Below, one piece after another: positions 9,530-19,447 of a stretch of 64,000 bases of DNA (positions within the stretch are counted from its first letter, which is position 1; the number at the start of each line of letters is the position of its first letter). Made by a program: the position numbers and the translations under genes. The notes under the pieces were generated by a model that was given only the letters and a program-made list of their open reading frames with translations, made no database searches and was not told the origin of the DNA. Source of the DNA: Nemertoderma westbladi (taxonomy: Eukaryota > Xenacoelomorpha > Nemertodermatida > Nemertodermatidae); NCBI GenBank assembly GCA_032718475.1, contig JAUCBJ010006397.1, positions 21,053 through 85,052 on the forward strand, given 5' to 3'.

Positions 9530-11025
9530 AGGAAATCAGTAACCAGATCCTGGCTACGAACAAAATAACCCTGGCATACATGACATAAAAAACTGTCTAT
9601 TTACATTTTCAAATTAATATTTTTATATAAAATAACGATTTTCAGTTGACCATTTGCAACAGTTTTCTGTATCACACAAAAAATATTTAGCCCCACTTTT
9701 CACGGCAAAGTTTCCCAGAAAGTGAAACTTTATGTTGTCACTGGATTAAAAATTTCATCCGTGATATAATTTAAAAATTTTTTCTCACTAGAAAACTTTC
9801 CACTTCCCTCTGATATATCTTGCCGGACACCTCAATACCACCATTAAACGACTGTTACTTCAAATTTTTAAGAATTATGGACATAAAACACGAAAAAAAT
9901 ATTTAAAATTTCCCATAGGTGACATAAATTTTTAGTCATTTTTTGCATCCCGGAACGTTTCTCTCAATAACGGCCAATAATGTTTTGGGGCACTTTCTGG
10001 TTTCATATGCAGAAATTATCGCTCTTTCTAACCATCACTATGGCAAATTCTCAAAGTTAATTTCAAAATTCAACAAATCTCAAAAATCACGAACGGGACA
10101 TTATTGGTCAGGTTGGCATTGACCCGTTTTATTGTGGCATCACATGGCAATAATATTTAGTGAGTGTGAATAAGAAATAACTCTGTAAAGTACTTTGCGA
10201 CAAGTTTTTATTCCAAATTATTACTATTCACGAAAAAAACCTTATACGGAACTTTTGTTGCAAAAAATGTATAAACTACACCGGTACAGTCTGCTTGTTA
10301 GTGTGGGGTGCAGTCTGTTACATACGTATATCCGTCACACCACCATGTTACATAGCAGACGCAGCAGCAACTTTTTAACGATTAAATGCTCGTTTATAAA
10401 GTTCAGTTTATAAGTCGACTTTGAACTGTTTGTATCTGTTGCCGTTCTAAGGTTTAGGGGGGGGGGCTATTGAAAACCACTGGCACCGCATTAATAAAGC
10501 ATCTAGCTCCAAAGCTGACAGAAAATTTCGGCTTTCACTAACTTTTAGTTTATGACTGATCTGTGTTCAACCACATTATTTGGAGTAATTCAAACTGTCC
10601 AGCGATGTTTAACTTAATTCGTGAGTATTACAAGTTACACCAGGAGCTAAATGTATACTTCAATAACTGCGTTATTGTGCACCTAAAAATAATACTGCTT
10701 TAATTTTTCCTTCTTATTTGACTTCTGATAACCAAAAACTTATAGGCCTATTCTTTAAACAAGTGATTCCTTCTTAGAGGCTTCTGTTATGGTAAAATAT
10801 AAGCAAAATCACTTTTCCGGAAAATCCCTTAAAGAAACACATTTCCGGAAACTCCCATCGTTATTCCAGATGAATAAATTCATAAATAATAAAATATTTA
10901 TTAATTTTATGAACCCAATTGTCCTGTTATGTCAAATAAACTGAGTTAATAAAATATAAGTTATATAATAATTAATACATTATTATTATAATTATGGTTG
11001 AACTGATACACCAACGGTTAATTAA
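9530..11025. other. Intronic spacer downstream of MOCS3, no gene seen
   Basis: AT-rich, with long A/T runs, a short poly-G (10457-10466) and no ORF with protein character. A TTTATT on the + strand near 10896, AATAAA on the coding strand, about 130 bases after the MOCS3 stop, may serve as its poly(A) signal. Confidence 0.35.
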
Positions 11026-12297
11026 TTAATATCTCGGGAAGTTCTCGTCTATCTGTGTAGACCAGGCGTCTAGCCCTCCCACAATGTCTTTAATAACCAA
11101 CCCGGACTTCTGTATGTCCGGGTTTTCCTTTAATATTCGTACAGATCTCTGGGAGTCGTTACCCTGCTTACACACGATAAATACTTTCAGTTTGCAACTA
11201 TCCGCTATCTGCTGTTTTATTTCACGACATTGCTCTAATAATTTATTGCAGTAACCATGGGAACGTTTAAGTTTGCTGTAGGGCAATGAAAACTGAAAGT
11301 TTTTATTCACCGGTAGTGAACATAATTCCAGCTCTACAGGTTCTCGTACATCGACTAGCAGACAGGGGTCGCCACGATCCAGACATTCCTTGTATTCCGT
11401 CACGGAGATTCTCTCGCTTTTATCCAGCAGTTCGACCCTCCGACATTTATCGTTAGGCCCCGCCCCGCAGAACTCCGTATAATCGATATCGTTGAGTCGC
11501 TGGATAGATGAATGAATTCCGCACACTGGGCAATCGAAGCGCCGTCCGCGCAACCGTACCGTACGGAAACCGAACCGCAACCCGTCCAACACCAGCAGCT
11601 TCCCCGCGTACAACGACGGCAACCCGGCCGCTAGTTTAATCCCTTCTAGGGCCTGGAGACAGCCGATAATCCCCGGTACCACGCCCACAACGCCCCCTTC
11701 CGAGCAGTTGGTCACGGTGTCCGGGTGAGGGGGCTCCGGGTACAGACACCGGTAGCACGGCGATCCATCGTGGTTGTACACGGTCAGCTGACCTTCCCAA
11801 CGCAAAGCGCTACCGGAAACCAACGGTTTACCCGTTAGAACGCAAGCGTCGCTCACTAGGTAACGTGTAGCTACGTTGTCGCTACAATCGAATATTACGT
11901 CGTATTTACCGACTAATTCTAAGGCGTTCTCGCGGTCTAGTTGTAAGTTATGTTTGTAATAATTAATTTCTGAGTTTAGTTTGTTCAGCGAGTTGACTGC
12001 CGAATCGACTTTCGGTGTTCCGATGTCTGACTCCCCGTGTAGGATCTGCCTGTGCAGGTTGCTGATGTCGACACAGTCACCGTCTACTAGGCCTATGTTA
12101 CCGACACCGGCTGCCGCTAGGTACTGCAGACAGGGGCAGCCCAACCCGCCCCCCGCCCCGATGAGAAGGACTCGGGATTTAGCGAGTCGTAGCTGTCCGG
12201 TTACGCCAAGCTCCGGGAGGATTAACTGTCGACTGTAACGGCTGATATCGTGGTTGTTTAGTAGACAACTGGTTTCTTCTTTGGAATAGGTCGCCAT
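11026..12297 (-). CDS. MOCS3: MOCS3/UBA4: adenylyltransferase and sulfurtransferase
   Basis: A complete 423-residue intronless ORF. MOCS3 activates the C-terminal glycine of the ubiquitin-like proteins MOCS2A (molybdopterin synthesis) and URM1 (tRNA 2-thiolation) by adenylation, then transfers sulfur from its rhodanese domain; it is cytosolic. The E1-like domain (about 15-270) has the nucleotide-binding GAGGGLGCP (47-55), DGDCVDISNLHRQ (72-84), zinc-binding CYRC (181-184) and CPVC (256-259), and the conserved cysteine in VTNCSEGG (C198). The rhodanese domain (about 296-423) has VDVREP and the active-site loop VCKQGNDSQ with C376. Human MOCS3 is 460 residues; the difference is mostly at the N-terminus. 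The ATG at 12297 sits in AAAATGGCG, a good context. It lies antisense within an 11.3-kb intron of the tektin-like gene. MOCS3 is intronless in other animals as well. Confidence 0.97.
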   Translation of the reverse strand: MATYSKEETSCLLNNHDISRYSRQLILPELGVTGQLRLAKSRVLLIGAGGGLGCPCLQYLAAAGVGNIGLVDGDCVDISNLHRQILHGESDIGTPKVDSAVNSLNKLNSEINYYKHNLQLDRENALELVGKYDVIFDCSDNVATRYLVSDACVLTGKPLVSGSALRWEGQLTVYNHDGSPCYRCLYPEPPHPDTVTNCSEGGVVGVVPGIIGCLQALEGIKLAAGLPSLYAGKLLVLDGLRFGFRTVRLRGRRFDCPVCGIHSSIQRLNDIDYTEFCGAGPNDKCRRVELLDKSERISVTEYKECLDRGDPCLLVDVREPVELELCSLPVNKNFQFSLPYSKLKRSHGYCNKLLEQCREIKQQIADSCKLKVFIVCKQGNDSQRSVRILKENPDIQKSGLVIKDIVGGLDAWSTQIDENFPRY

Positions 12298-13730
12298 TTT
12301 ATAAAACGAAGGTAGCGATTGATAACAAGAAAGGAAACAATGACCTACCCAGCCCCAGCTACTATACCTAACGCTGTAACGTCAGAACGTACCGCTACTA
12401 ACAAAAAGTGATGTGTGTGCCACACTCAAATAACTTAACCTTAAGCAATGCTGATGATATAGAAGGAAATTTAAAATACACTAGGCCTATTACATTGTAT
12501 TAAATTCTCGCGCTAATGATTGGCTGAAAGAATTTATAATATAACTCTCCACATTCGCTTGGAATAATCATGGGCTAAGAGAAAGAAGAAAGAACCGAAC
12601 ATTAACATTATTGATAGAAAGATATTTACAACAGTACGCGCTTGACTTTTGGGGATAAACCTAAATACTTTCAGCCAATCATTAGCAAGTTGTTAGACTA
12701 GATTACTGTAAGAAAAAAAAGCTACTGACTACTGGCTACTGACCTAGAGCAAAAACGGCTCTAACGATTGTGATGAAATTTTGCATGGACCATGAAAATA
12801 GATTTCTATGGGTACTTGTGAACTTGTTTTATTTACAAAAATAAGAACGAATTTGTCTTATTACTTCTTGTGCGCGATTGTATTGAATTCATGACAACTC
12901 CTGTTATTATTATTAATCAATTGACACCTCGACTCCTCTCCGACTACTCTATCCGATAGAACAAAATAATCATTTCGCTAACTGTTCTCTATCTTCTATA
13001 ATGATAATCACAACAGCTTTCATAATTCATTACATGATTAGTGATTACAACATAATAGTTATAGTTTGATGTTGTCTAGAAAATGTATCGTACTCGTACA
13101 CCACCGGGGCTACACCCACGCTAATATATCATATGATGTTGACAACTACGACTTTAGAGGGATTGTAATATTCATATTAAAACAATAAAAGTATCTGAGG
13201 GAATAGACCCCATGTCCTATTTTATTGTGCTAATATATCAGACAGAACAAAAAGCTTTTACTGGCCAATGTACTGTCTCCTACACGACTTGCTTCACGGG
13301 CCGCTGGGCCCGTCTCTAGTTAGGGAAAGGATTTAATACACCATAATTGTGTATTTAAATTCCCTCCTATATCATATCAACCAATCTCTAGGGGGATGAT
13401 AAAATAACATAAATATGTCCATTTATCTAAATTAGGGGATGATTTAATAAAATGGTTAATTTATTATTAAACTTCCTAAATAATAAAATCGCACCCTTTT
13501 GGAGGTGAAGTAAATGTTTTTGCGGCGATTTACTGTAGCGGGTTTTTTTTTTAGCAAATGTATTGTGTGCCATACAGGTGTAGACGTTAGGTTAGGTTTA
13601 TAGTGTCGACAATGTATGTCACGAGGAGAGTTTCGTCACAGAGTGCCATAGAGAATCGTTTTTTGCTGTTTTGTGGGCTTTAGCTTCAATGACCATTTTT
13701 TGTCAATGGCCATATTGATGTAATATAACC
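12298..13730. other. Intronic spacer, no gene seen
   Basis: AT-rich sequence upstream of MOCS3 with stop codons in all frames and no recognisable repeat family or tRNA. The MOCS3 promoter presumably lies in the first few hundred bases, but no core element can be called with confidence. Confidence 0.4.
13722..13730. repeat. Target-site duplication (left), 9 bp
   Basis: AATATAACC, identical to 14623-14631 on the other side of the 892-bp foldback element. Confidence 0.85.
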
Positions 13731-14622
13731 AATGCGTACTATATACAAGGCCATGCCATCGAGTTAACTGGGGGGTGGTGATTGGGGGCAAGATTTTTTT
13801 TACAACAATTTGATATTTTGATATGGGGAGAGTTCTATAAATTTTCATTTGCTGCAGTTTGGTCATTGGACGTAATTGAAGCATCTTCGTTAAGTAAGAT
13901 ACAACATTTTATGGTAGCTAGTGTTTTACAGTAGATAGGTTTAGCTAGTAATTTTGACCCTGGTTCCGACATCCTACTTATTTCCTCTATAAATATTTTG
14001 TAGTAGCTAGTTCTTGTTACTATTTGTATAAAAAATGTTCCAGAAGACGTTAGCTATTCATTTTTTAAAAAAATTATGTTCTAGAACAAATATTTTATGT
14101 TCTAGAATATTTTTTAGAAAAATATCTGTATTCTATTTGAAACGCATGGAATCGTTCTAAACGTGTTTAAAATCAATAAAAAAAATTTCAAAATTTTAAA
14201 TTATTTTCACAATATTTTTTTTTTCACAATCGTTTTTTATTGATTTTAGACACGTTTTAGAACGATTCCGTGCGTTTTAAATAGAATCCAGATTTATTTA
14301 TAAAAAATGTTCTAGAACAAAAAATATTTGTTCTAGAACATAATAATTTTTTTTAAAAATGAATAGCTAACATCTTCTGGAACATTTTCAATACAAATAG
14401 TAATAAGAACTAGCTACTTACCTAAAACACTAGCTACCATAAAATTTTGTATCTTACTTAACGAGGAGGCTTCAAGTACGTCCAGTGATCAAATTGCAGC
14501 AAATTAAAATTTATAGAACTCCTGCCATATCAAAATATCAAATTGTTGTAAAAGAAAATCTTGCCCCCAGTCAACCGCCCCCAGTTAACTCGATGGCATG
14601 GCCTTGTATATAGTACGCCTTG
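13731..14622. mobile_element. Near-palindromic foldback element with 9-bp TSD (MULE-like)
   Basis: An 892-bp element made of two long inverted arms. The left begins AATGCGTACTATATACAAGG; the right, reversed, begins CAAGGCGTACTATATACAAG. Matching runs inward through the CGAGTTAACTGGGGG/CCCCCAGTTAACTCG block, the ATATCAAAATATCAAATTG block and the TGTTCTAGAACA-rich core to a centre near 14200. It is flanked by AATATAACC at 13722-13730 and 14623-14631, a perfect 9-bp direct repeat. Long TIRs plus a 9-bp duplication point to a Mutator-like or Foldback-type non-autonomous element. It encodes nothing. Related degraded sequence lies at 54810-55400. Confidence 0.88.
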
Positions 14623-15109
14623 AATATAACCCAAGGTTCAACCCCCGCTGACGTGCTTCCTCATTTCCTCATTTTTTCCATTTCTGAACAAAACCATTAC
14701 ATAACGTCTATGGCTATAAGGTTGGCAACTGAAAGGAACGGCCAGATTTCTCTGAATTCGTACATAATTATTAGTTGGGCGGACTTTGAGATTGAAACGT
14801 TTCACTGCAGTTGATAATGATAGCAACTGAGGATTGACTATGGGGTGTGGACGAGGCTGATAATGCTTTGCAAGATGTTATGGTAATGTGTTTGGTGAAC
14901 CAGAGCGAGCTTTGGAAGGTGACACCGAGGTATTTATGAGTTAACTACATGAACGAGTTCGTTATTGTCAGTGAAAGAGTCGAGATGATTGGGGCAACCG
15001 CCCAGCGGCGAAATTTGATTATGGTTATTTATTTAGGTTCACTGTTAGGCCGTTAACCTTAGCCCACCGGACTTTTTTTAATACGAATTGAAACTCTAAA
15101 TAAAAAATT

Positions 15110-15240
15110 CAGACTCCACCTGTCATCGATTTGGGTCGACCCAGTTGTGTTTCAAATTTCTAGCAATATGATAAAGGTTTGTAGAAAATAAGGGAGTAGT
15201 TATCATAAAATATAACGTATCATGGTGTATATATACAATT
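15110..15240. mobile_element. Degraded right end of the foldback MITE family (copy D)
   Basis: Contains CAAATTTCTAGCAATATGAT, AAAGGTTTGTAGAAAA, a shortened GGGAGTAG where other copies carry poly-G, and the terminal CATGGTGTATA. The order matches the right ends of copies at 4916 and 19447. Only the right end is recognisable. Confidence 0.55.
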
Positions 15241-15359
15241 TAGTTGAACATTATATAGATTGAGTTTGAAGATGCAAATGAGTCATCAAATTATAAGTTT
15301 ATTTAAAATGATGATAATCGATCCACCAAGTAAAGCAATGTGTTTTTTGCTCAATTCAG

Positions 15360-15506
15360 GAAGGTCGACAGCTGATAGGCGAGTCAGAAAAGTTGAAAGC
15401 TCTTTGTAAGAAACTCATGAAAGATACTGAAGAACAACAAAGAGACGCACACGTTAAAGTGAATGACGGGGTCACTTGTAAACTGGCAGAAACGGTTACA
15501 TTAATG
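15360..15506 (+). CDS. TEKTL1: Tektin-like protein, internal exon
   Basis: A 147-nt, 49-codon, phase 0-0 exon between TCAATTCAG|GAAGGT and TTAATG|GTAAGT. It encodes EGRQLIGESEKLKALCKKLM, then a Glu/Gln-rich helix and VNDGVTCKLAETVTLM. The last part matches the highly conserved tektin motif in which N-x-x-(L/V)-x-x-K-(V/L)-AETV-x-L precedes the H-L-Q-I-N helix, here split by the intron before [13 protein letters not shown]. This is one of the strongest pieces of evidence for the family. Confidence 0.8.
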
Positions 15507-15737
15507 GTAAGTTAAATAAATTTGAATAAATATTAAATAAATACTAATGCAAAAAATAATACTGTAGTTTCAGTTTGGATTTAATTACAAAATACTGTTT
15601 TACTGCGTTATGCCTATTCCATGGCTCTACGGTTTGTGAAACTAATAGGTGGAATATTTTATGTTTTTCAGGTTAAAATCACAAATTTTTCCACATAGAA
15701 TACCAGATACTGTAATTGGATTTGCCTTTAATTATAG

Positions 15738-15947
15738 CAACATTTGCAAATCAACGAAGGGGAAAACCGGGCTGCGTTTAATAAAACGCTGCGATATTAC
15801 GACGAAACCGATCGAGCGAGAGGAATAAACATCGGACCGGAGGCGTCGGGTGACTTAGAGACGAGGGAGAGATTGGATAGGCCGCTAATTAAAGTGTTCC
15901 AACGACATCCAGCCACGAGCATGCCAGAAGCAGGGGATCTAATTAAG
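15738..15947 (+). CDS. TEKTL1: Tektin-like protein, internal exon
   Basis: A 210-nt, 70-codon, phase 0-0 exon (acceptor TTATAG|CAACAT, donor AATTAAG|GTTAGT). It encodes [39 protein letters not shown] and [16 protein letters not shown]. The order helix, D-E-T-D-R-x-R-G-I, G-P, R-E-R-L-D-R-P fits a TEKTL1-type protein; the R-P segment sits where tektins carry their signature nonapeptide but is diverged. An ORF starting at 15744 reads the same frame and runs past the donor into the intron. Confidence 0.8.
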
Positions 15948-16065
15948 GTTAGTTGTAGGGTTGCAACTCTTATTGGCTTCACTTACTGTATTGCAACTCT
16001 AAAAAAATGTTATTGAATATTTTGTAACGCAAGGGTTTATTCGTTTGGATTTATTTTACAGAGGC

Positions 16066-16325
16066 TGAGCGACCCTCACATGGTACCTCACACCTCAGAT
16101 GTGGCACACACCCTAGACGCGCCACACATCCTAGACGCGCCACCTTCCATAAACGCGTCACACACCTTAGACACACCACACACCCTAGACGCGCCACACA
16201 TCCTAACGCACCACCTACCCGAGACGTGCCACTGCCACACAACTTAGACGCGCCAACTTCCATAAACGCGCCACCCACACTAGACCACCACACACCTTAG
16301 ACACACCACACACCCTAGACGCTTT
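16066..16325. repeat. Degenerate 18-21-bp tandem repeat
   Basis: Repeated units built on CCCTAGACGCGCCACACA with many variants (CTTAGACACACCACACA, CCATAAACGCGCCAC). Both strands give open frames with Cys/Val/Gly repeats that have no protein logic. It lies in the intron before the last exon of the tektin-like gene. Confidence 0.85.
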
Positions 16326-17081
16326 ACAAGCAAACGAAAGAGTTTATGGAGTTACCATGACTACACGATGAATACAGTATAAATTTAACAACGGTTGGCA
16401 TCCCAAATCATCATAGGAATCAACACCCAATGAATCGATAACTACAAGGATATCGATGAGTTCCTAATCTCGGTTTGGATGTCGCTGTTTGACTGTAGAG
16501 CTAATTGGCGAGGTTTAGGTAGAACTAAACGTTCCGGGGGAAGGGGGGTGGAGGCTCTTCAGTGGATCCAGGGCCGCCGCTCAGAACCTTACTGAAGGCC
16601 AGTTACTTTAATTAAATCGATAGCGGTCGCATTATAACAGCACGAGACATTTGGGTTGGCACACACTTAAAATTGCTAATGGGCACTGTGGGAGGGTAGC
16701 CAGGGAGTTATTGTGGAAACGAAAATTGTTGTTGGTGTGGGTTGAATCGCGGCCGATCTGAAAGGTTCTGTACCTCCTGGGCCGCACCCGTTAATCGGTC
16801 GCGTAATCTTCGGGATAAATGAATTATTGGATTATTCCTGGAACAACCACCGCAGTTCTACATAAACGGAAATTGATTTTTCCTCCATTTAATTAATATT
16901 GATTCTATAATTACATTGTAGTTTAACTTGGGGGTTGAATTGAGCGAACAAAGATCGTTTAGTTTACAATTAAATTGGTTTTGGGAAGAAATTTCTAACA
17001 AAATTTAACTTTTGACTTGGAACTTTTTCCTCTGGAGCAATGTTTCTCTCCGTTTTATTTACATTCCTTTGTTTGATACAG

Positions 17082-17264
17082 ACGGACGATGCTTTGCACT
17101 TCGCTTTGAACCACGCGAACAGGAACCTCGCCAATCTCCACAAAGAGAATCTATTTATGAGAGACGATGAAAGAGACAAGCGCAAGGCGGCCTCCGTCGA
17201 CTCCAGTATCATCCGATTGCGTCGCAGGCGGGCCAATCACAGGTGGATATACGGAGAAGTTTAG
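17082..17264 (+). CDS. TEKTL1: Tektin-like protein, last exon
   Basis: The terminal exon, 60 codons plus TAG, after acceptor TTGATACAG|ACGGAC. It encodes TDDALHFALNHANRNLANLH, then KENLFMRDDERDKRK and a very basic tail with RLRRRRANHRW. The L-x-x-L-x-KENLFMRD block matches the C-terminal tektin helix in which a short L…L…D/N-x-L-F-I-D-like motif ends the domain. The minus strand in this interval is also open but is a shadow of the coding frame. A possible poly(A) signal lies at 17493. Confidence 0.75.
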   Translation, partial: TDDALHFALNHANRNLANLHKENLFMRDDERDKRKAASVDSSIIRLRRRRANHRWIYGEV

Positions 17265-17492
17265 CCAATCAGAGATCGATATACGAAGAGGTGTAACTCT
17301 ATTGGATAATAGTGGCGACCACAACTATAATTCCATATATTAAGGTCCCTGTATCTTATCATTAGTTATTATTTATGAGTATATGGTGATATTAAAAAAC
17401 TTAATGAATAGTATTAAACGTTTATGTTAATCATCGTGCTAACTCTTTTTTTTTCTTATATCAATATTTATCGTTATTTGGTAAAATAGTCA

Positions 17493-17498
17493 AATAAA
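17493..17498 (+). terminator. Possible poly(A) signal of the tektin-like gene
   Basis: The hexamer AATAAA lies about 230 bases after the TAG stop at 17264, on the coding strand and before the degenerate repeat that starts near 17520. AATAAA is frequent by chance in AT-rich DNA, so this is a plausible position only. Confidence 0.3.
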
Positions 17499-17519
17499 TT
17501 AATGAATGTTCAGGATGGA

Positions 17520-17798
17520 TGGAATATGGGACCACAACGACAACCTAGAACGACAAGCGTTTTTACGAACAAAATTGAAACCTTAGCCGGAGAAACTTTT
17601 TTCAAACGCTTGTAGCTAAAGAATGAAAGCGAAAATAAAAATTCTGGCTTACCCAGTAGGAGGAGGTAGGTGAAACTAATTAGGTTTCAAAATTCATGGA
17701 ATCTCATTAAGATTTGTAGAAAAATTGGGGGGGGGGGGGGGGGGGGGGGGGGTCCATGTCACTGAATTACGACATTATATTCCAGGACATGGTGTACG
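17520..17798. mobile_element. Foldback MITE family, right-end copy C with poly-G
   Basis: Shares AAGATTTGTAGAAAAATT, then 26 G (17727-17752), then TCCATGTCA and an end reading ACATGGTGTACG with copies A and B. The left half is not recognisable, so the copy is truncated or strongly diverged. Confidence 0.6.
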
Positions 17799-18317
17799 CC
17801 TGTAAGTATACAGGCTCAGCAAATAGTAGCAGGAAATTAATGATTGTTTTTTTAATATAAATCCAATAGTTTTGTTGGTAAGCCTATAAGAACCTTCAAT
17901 TATTTTGTTAATCTTGAGTTGGTGTAGAAACATAGTAGAAATGAATGGGGAACCCACGGGTTAAGTGAAGTTATCAAGGTGCATTTAGTGGATATGAAAT
18001 TGCACCAAAATGTAAGTGAATGTACTGCACACCGTTGTGCATCACTACTCAATGACATTCACTCAGTGCATCAATCACCATTAATTAACGTGTTGTTAAG
18101 AAATTGACACATTCCTCCTGGTAAATACATTAGGGGGATTCAGTCATTCAGACAAGGCTTTATCTATGATTAATAATATACAGACAGGGTGTTCCACAAA
18201 AACAGGTGTGCGGGGTTGACTCTTAACGCTATCGAAATGGAAGCAGCTACAATGGAAAATCGACGCAAATAACAGCTGATTATACCCTATTGGGTTGTGT
18301 TACTGTGCTAATTGTGC

Positions 18318-18380
18318 TATTGTGATAATGGTTTTGGTTAGAATAACATGTCGTTGTAACCTGCTCCTTTCCCTTAATTT
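18318..18380 (-). repeat. Dispersed AAAGGAGCAGGTTAC monomer
   Basis: Reversed, this reads TTAAGGGAAAGGAGCAGGTT, then ACAACG and TTCTAACCAAAACC, matching the roughly 60-bp unit that is tandem at 50905-51258 and 35105-35280. It is a single diverged copy on the opposite strand. Confidence 0.6.
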
Positions 18381-18426
18381 ATAATTATATTTGTACATTA
18401 TCCGGTATGGGATTTGAATCAATACA

Positions 18427-18442
18427 CCCCCCCCCCCCCCCC
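18427..18442. repeat. Poly-C tract (16 C)
   Basis: An uninterrupted run of 16 C followed by GCCCTCC, next to a LINE fragment. It is one of the recurrent G/C homopolymers. Confidence 0.95.
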
Positions 18443-18586
18443 GCCCTCCATATCTCTCCTCAAAATGCGATGTTTGTATCGGTCGTCCACGAGAACGCCT
18501 TCCATGTGTTGGTTGCCAGACAAGTAGATCTGATAAGACTTCGTCATTACTTCTCCAGCAGTTCCCACGGAATCATAATCAGCGTT

Positions 18587-18730
18587 CACGTGCTGTACAG
18601 TATGTTGTACCATAAAGCTCGGTGTTTACAATCTCCAGCTGATGTTTTTAGGGCTACCCTTAGTAATCTTGTGTAACAATTAATTCGTTGTTCAAGTAAT
18701 TTCGTGTCCAGCGTCCAGGTCTCACCACAG
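18587..18730 (-). pseudogene. LINE ORF2 C-terminal fragment
   Basis: The minus-strand frame contains YCGETWTLDTKLLEQRINCY followed by TRLLRVALKTS. This matches the conserved post-RT region of non-LTR elements, (L/Y)-x-G-x-(E/S)-T-W-x-L…L…(C/T)-Y-(T/N)-R-(L/M)-L-R; the same block appears in the LINE at 61.8 kb. It is cut off on its upstream side exactly where the foldback MITE (18729-19447) begins. Confidence 0.65.
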
Positions 18731-19447
18731 TACACCATATCCTGGCATAAAGTGTGGTTATTCTGGTACATGTAGTACACATCCAAATATGTAACCAATA
18801 GAAAGCTTGCGTTGCAAGGATTCCAAATATGTAACAATATCTGAATTTCGTTGAGAAACAGCTGAGAAATAGGCATTCAAAGATTGCAAGAATTATTGTT
18901 CACTGCAGGCCATTTATTCTACTTAATAAATACACAATATTCTGGAACGTGTTATTTATTTTATGAGTTGGCTAGGCAACAGCGGTATGCCTATACAATA
19001 TCTATATTGCCTAGCTAATCATACATAAACAAATTGTTCCAGAATATTGTGTATTTATTAAATAGAATAAATGGCCTGCAGTGAACAATAATTCTTGCAA
19101 TCTTTGAATGCCTATTTCTCAGCTGTTTCTCAACGAAATTCAGACATTGTTACATATTTGGAATCCTTGCAACGCAAGCTTTCTATTGATGTGAAAAAAT
19201 TACGACTAAAGTGAAGAATGGCAATGATACAGAGGGTGCGATTTCGCAAAAGACACTTTTTTAAAACGCTTATAAATAAAATTTAAAGGCGAAATCGAAA
19301 ATTCCGGCTTCATGGTAACAACCACGGTGAGTTGAACTAGTTGTGTTTCAAATTTCAAGCAATATGATAAAGATTTGTAGAAAAATTTGGGGGGGGGGGG
19401 GGTCCGTGTCATCAGAAAATGACACTATATTACGGGTCATGGTGTAT
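18729..19447. mobile_element. Foldback MITE-like element, copy B (about 718 bp)
   Basis: The clearest member of the family. Left end TACACCATATCCTGGCATAA; right end reads GGGTCATGGTGTATA. Long internal arms pair: AGAAAGCTTGCGTTGCAAGG (about 18801) with CCTTGCAACGCAAGCTTTCT (about 19167), TTCGTTGAGAAACAGCTGAG with CTCAGCTGTTTCTCAACGAA, and ATAAATACACAATATTCTGG with CCAGAATATTGTGTATTTAT. The arms surround a centre near 18990 with GGCTAGGCAACAGCGGTATG. A 14-G tract lies near the right end. It encodes no protein and would form a very long hairpin as single-stranded DNA or RNA. Confidence 0.8.

Noticed and set aside
15797-15982. Minus-strand frame opposite the tektin exon
   Set aside because: It overlaps a conserved exon on the other strand and has no family features.
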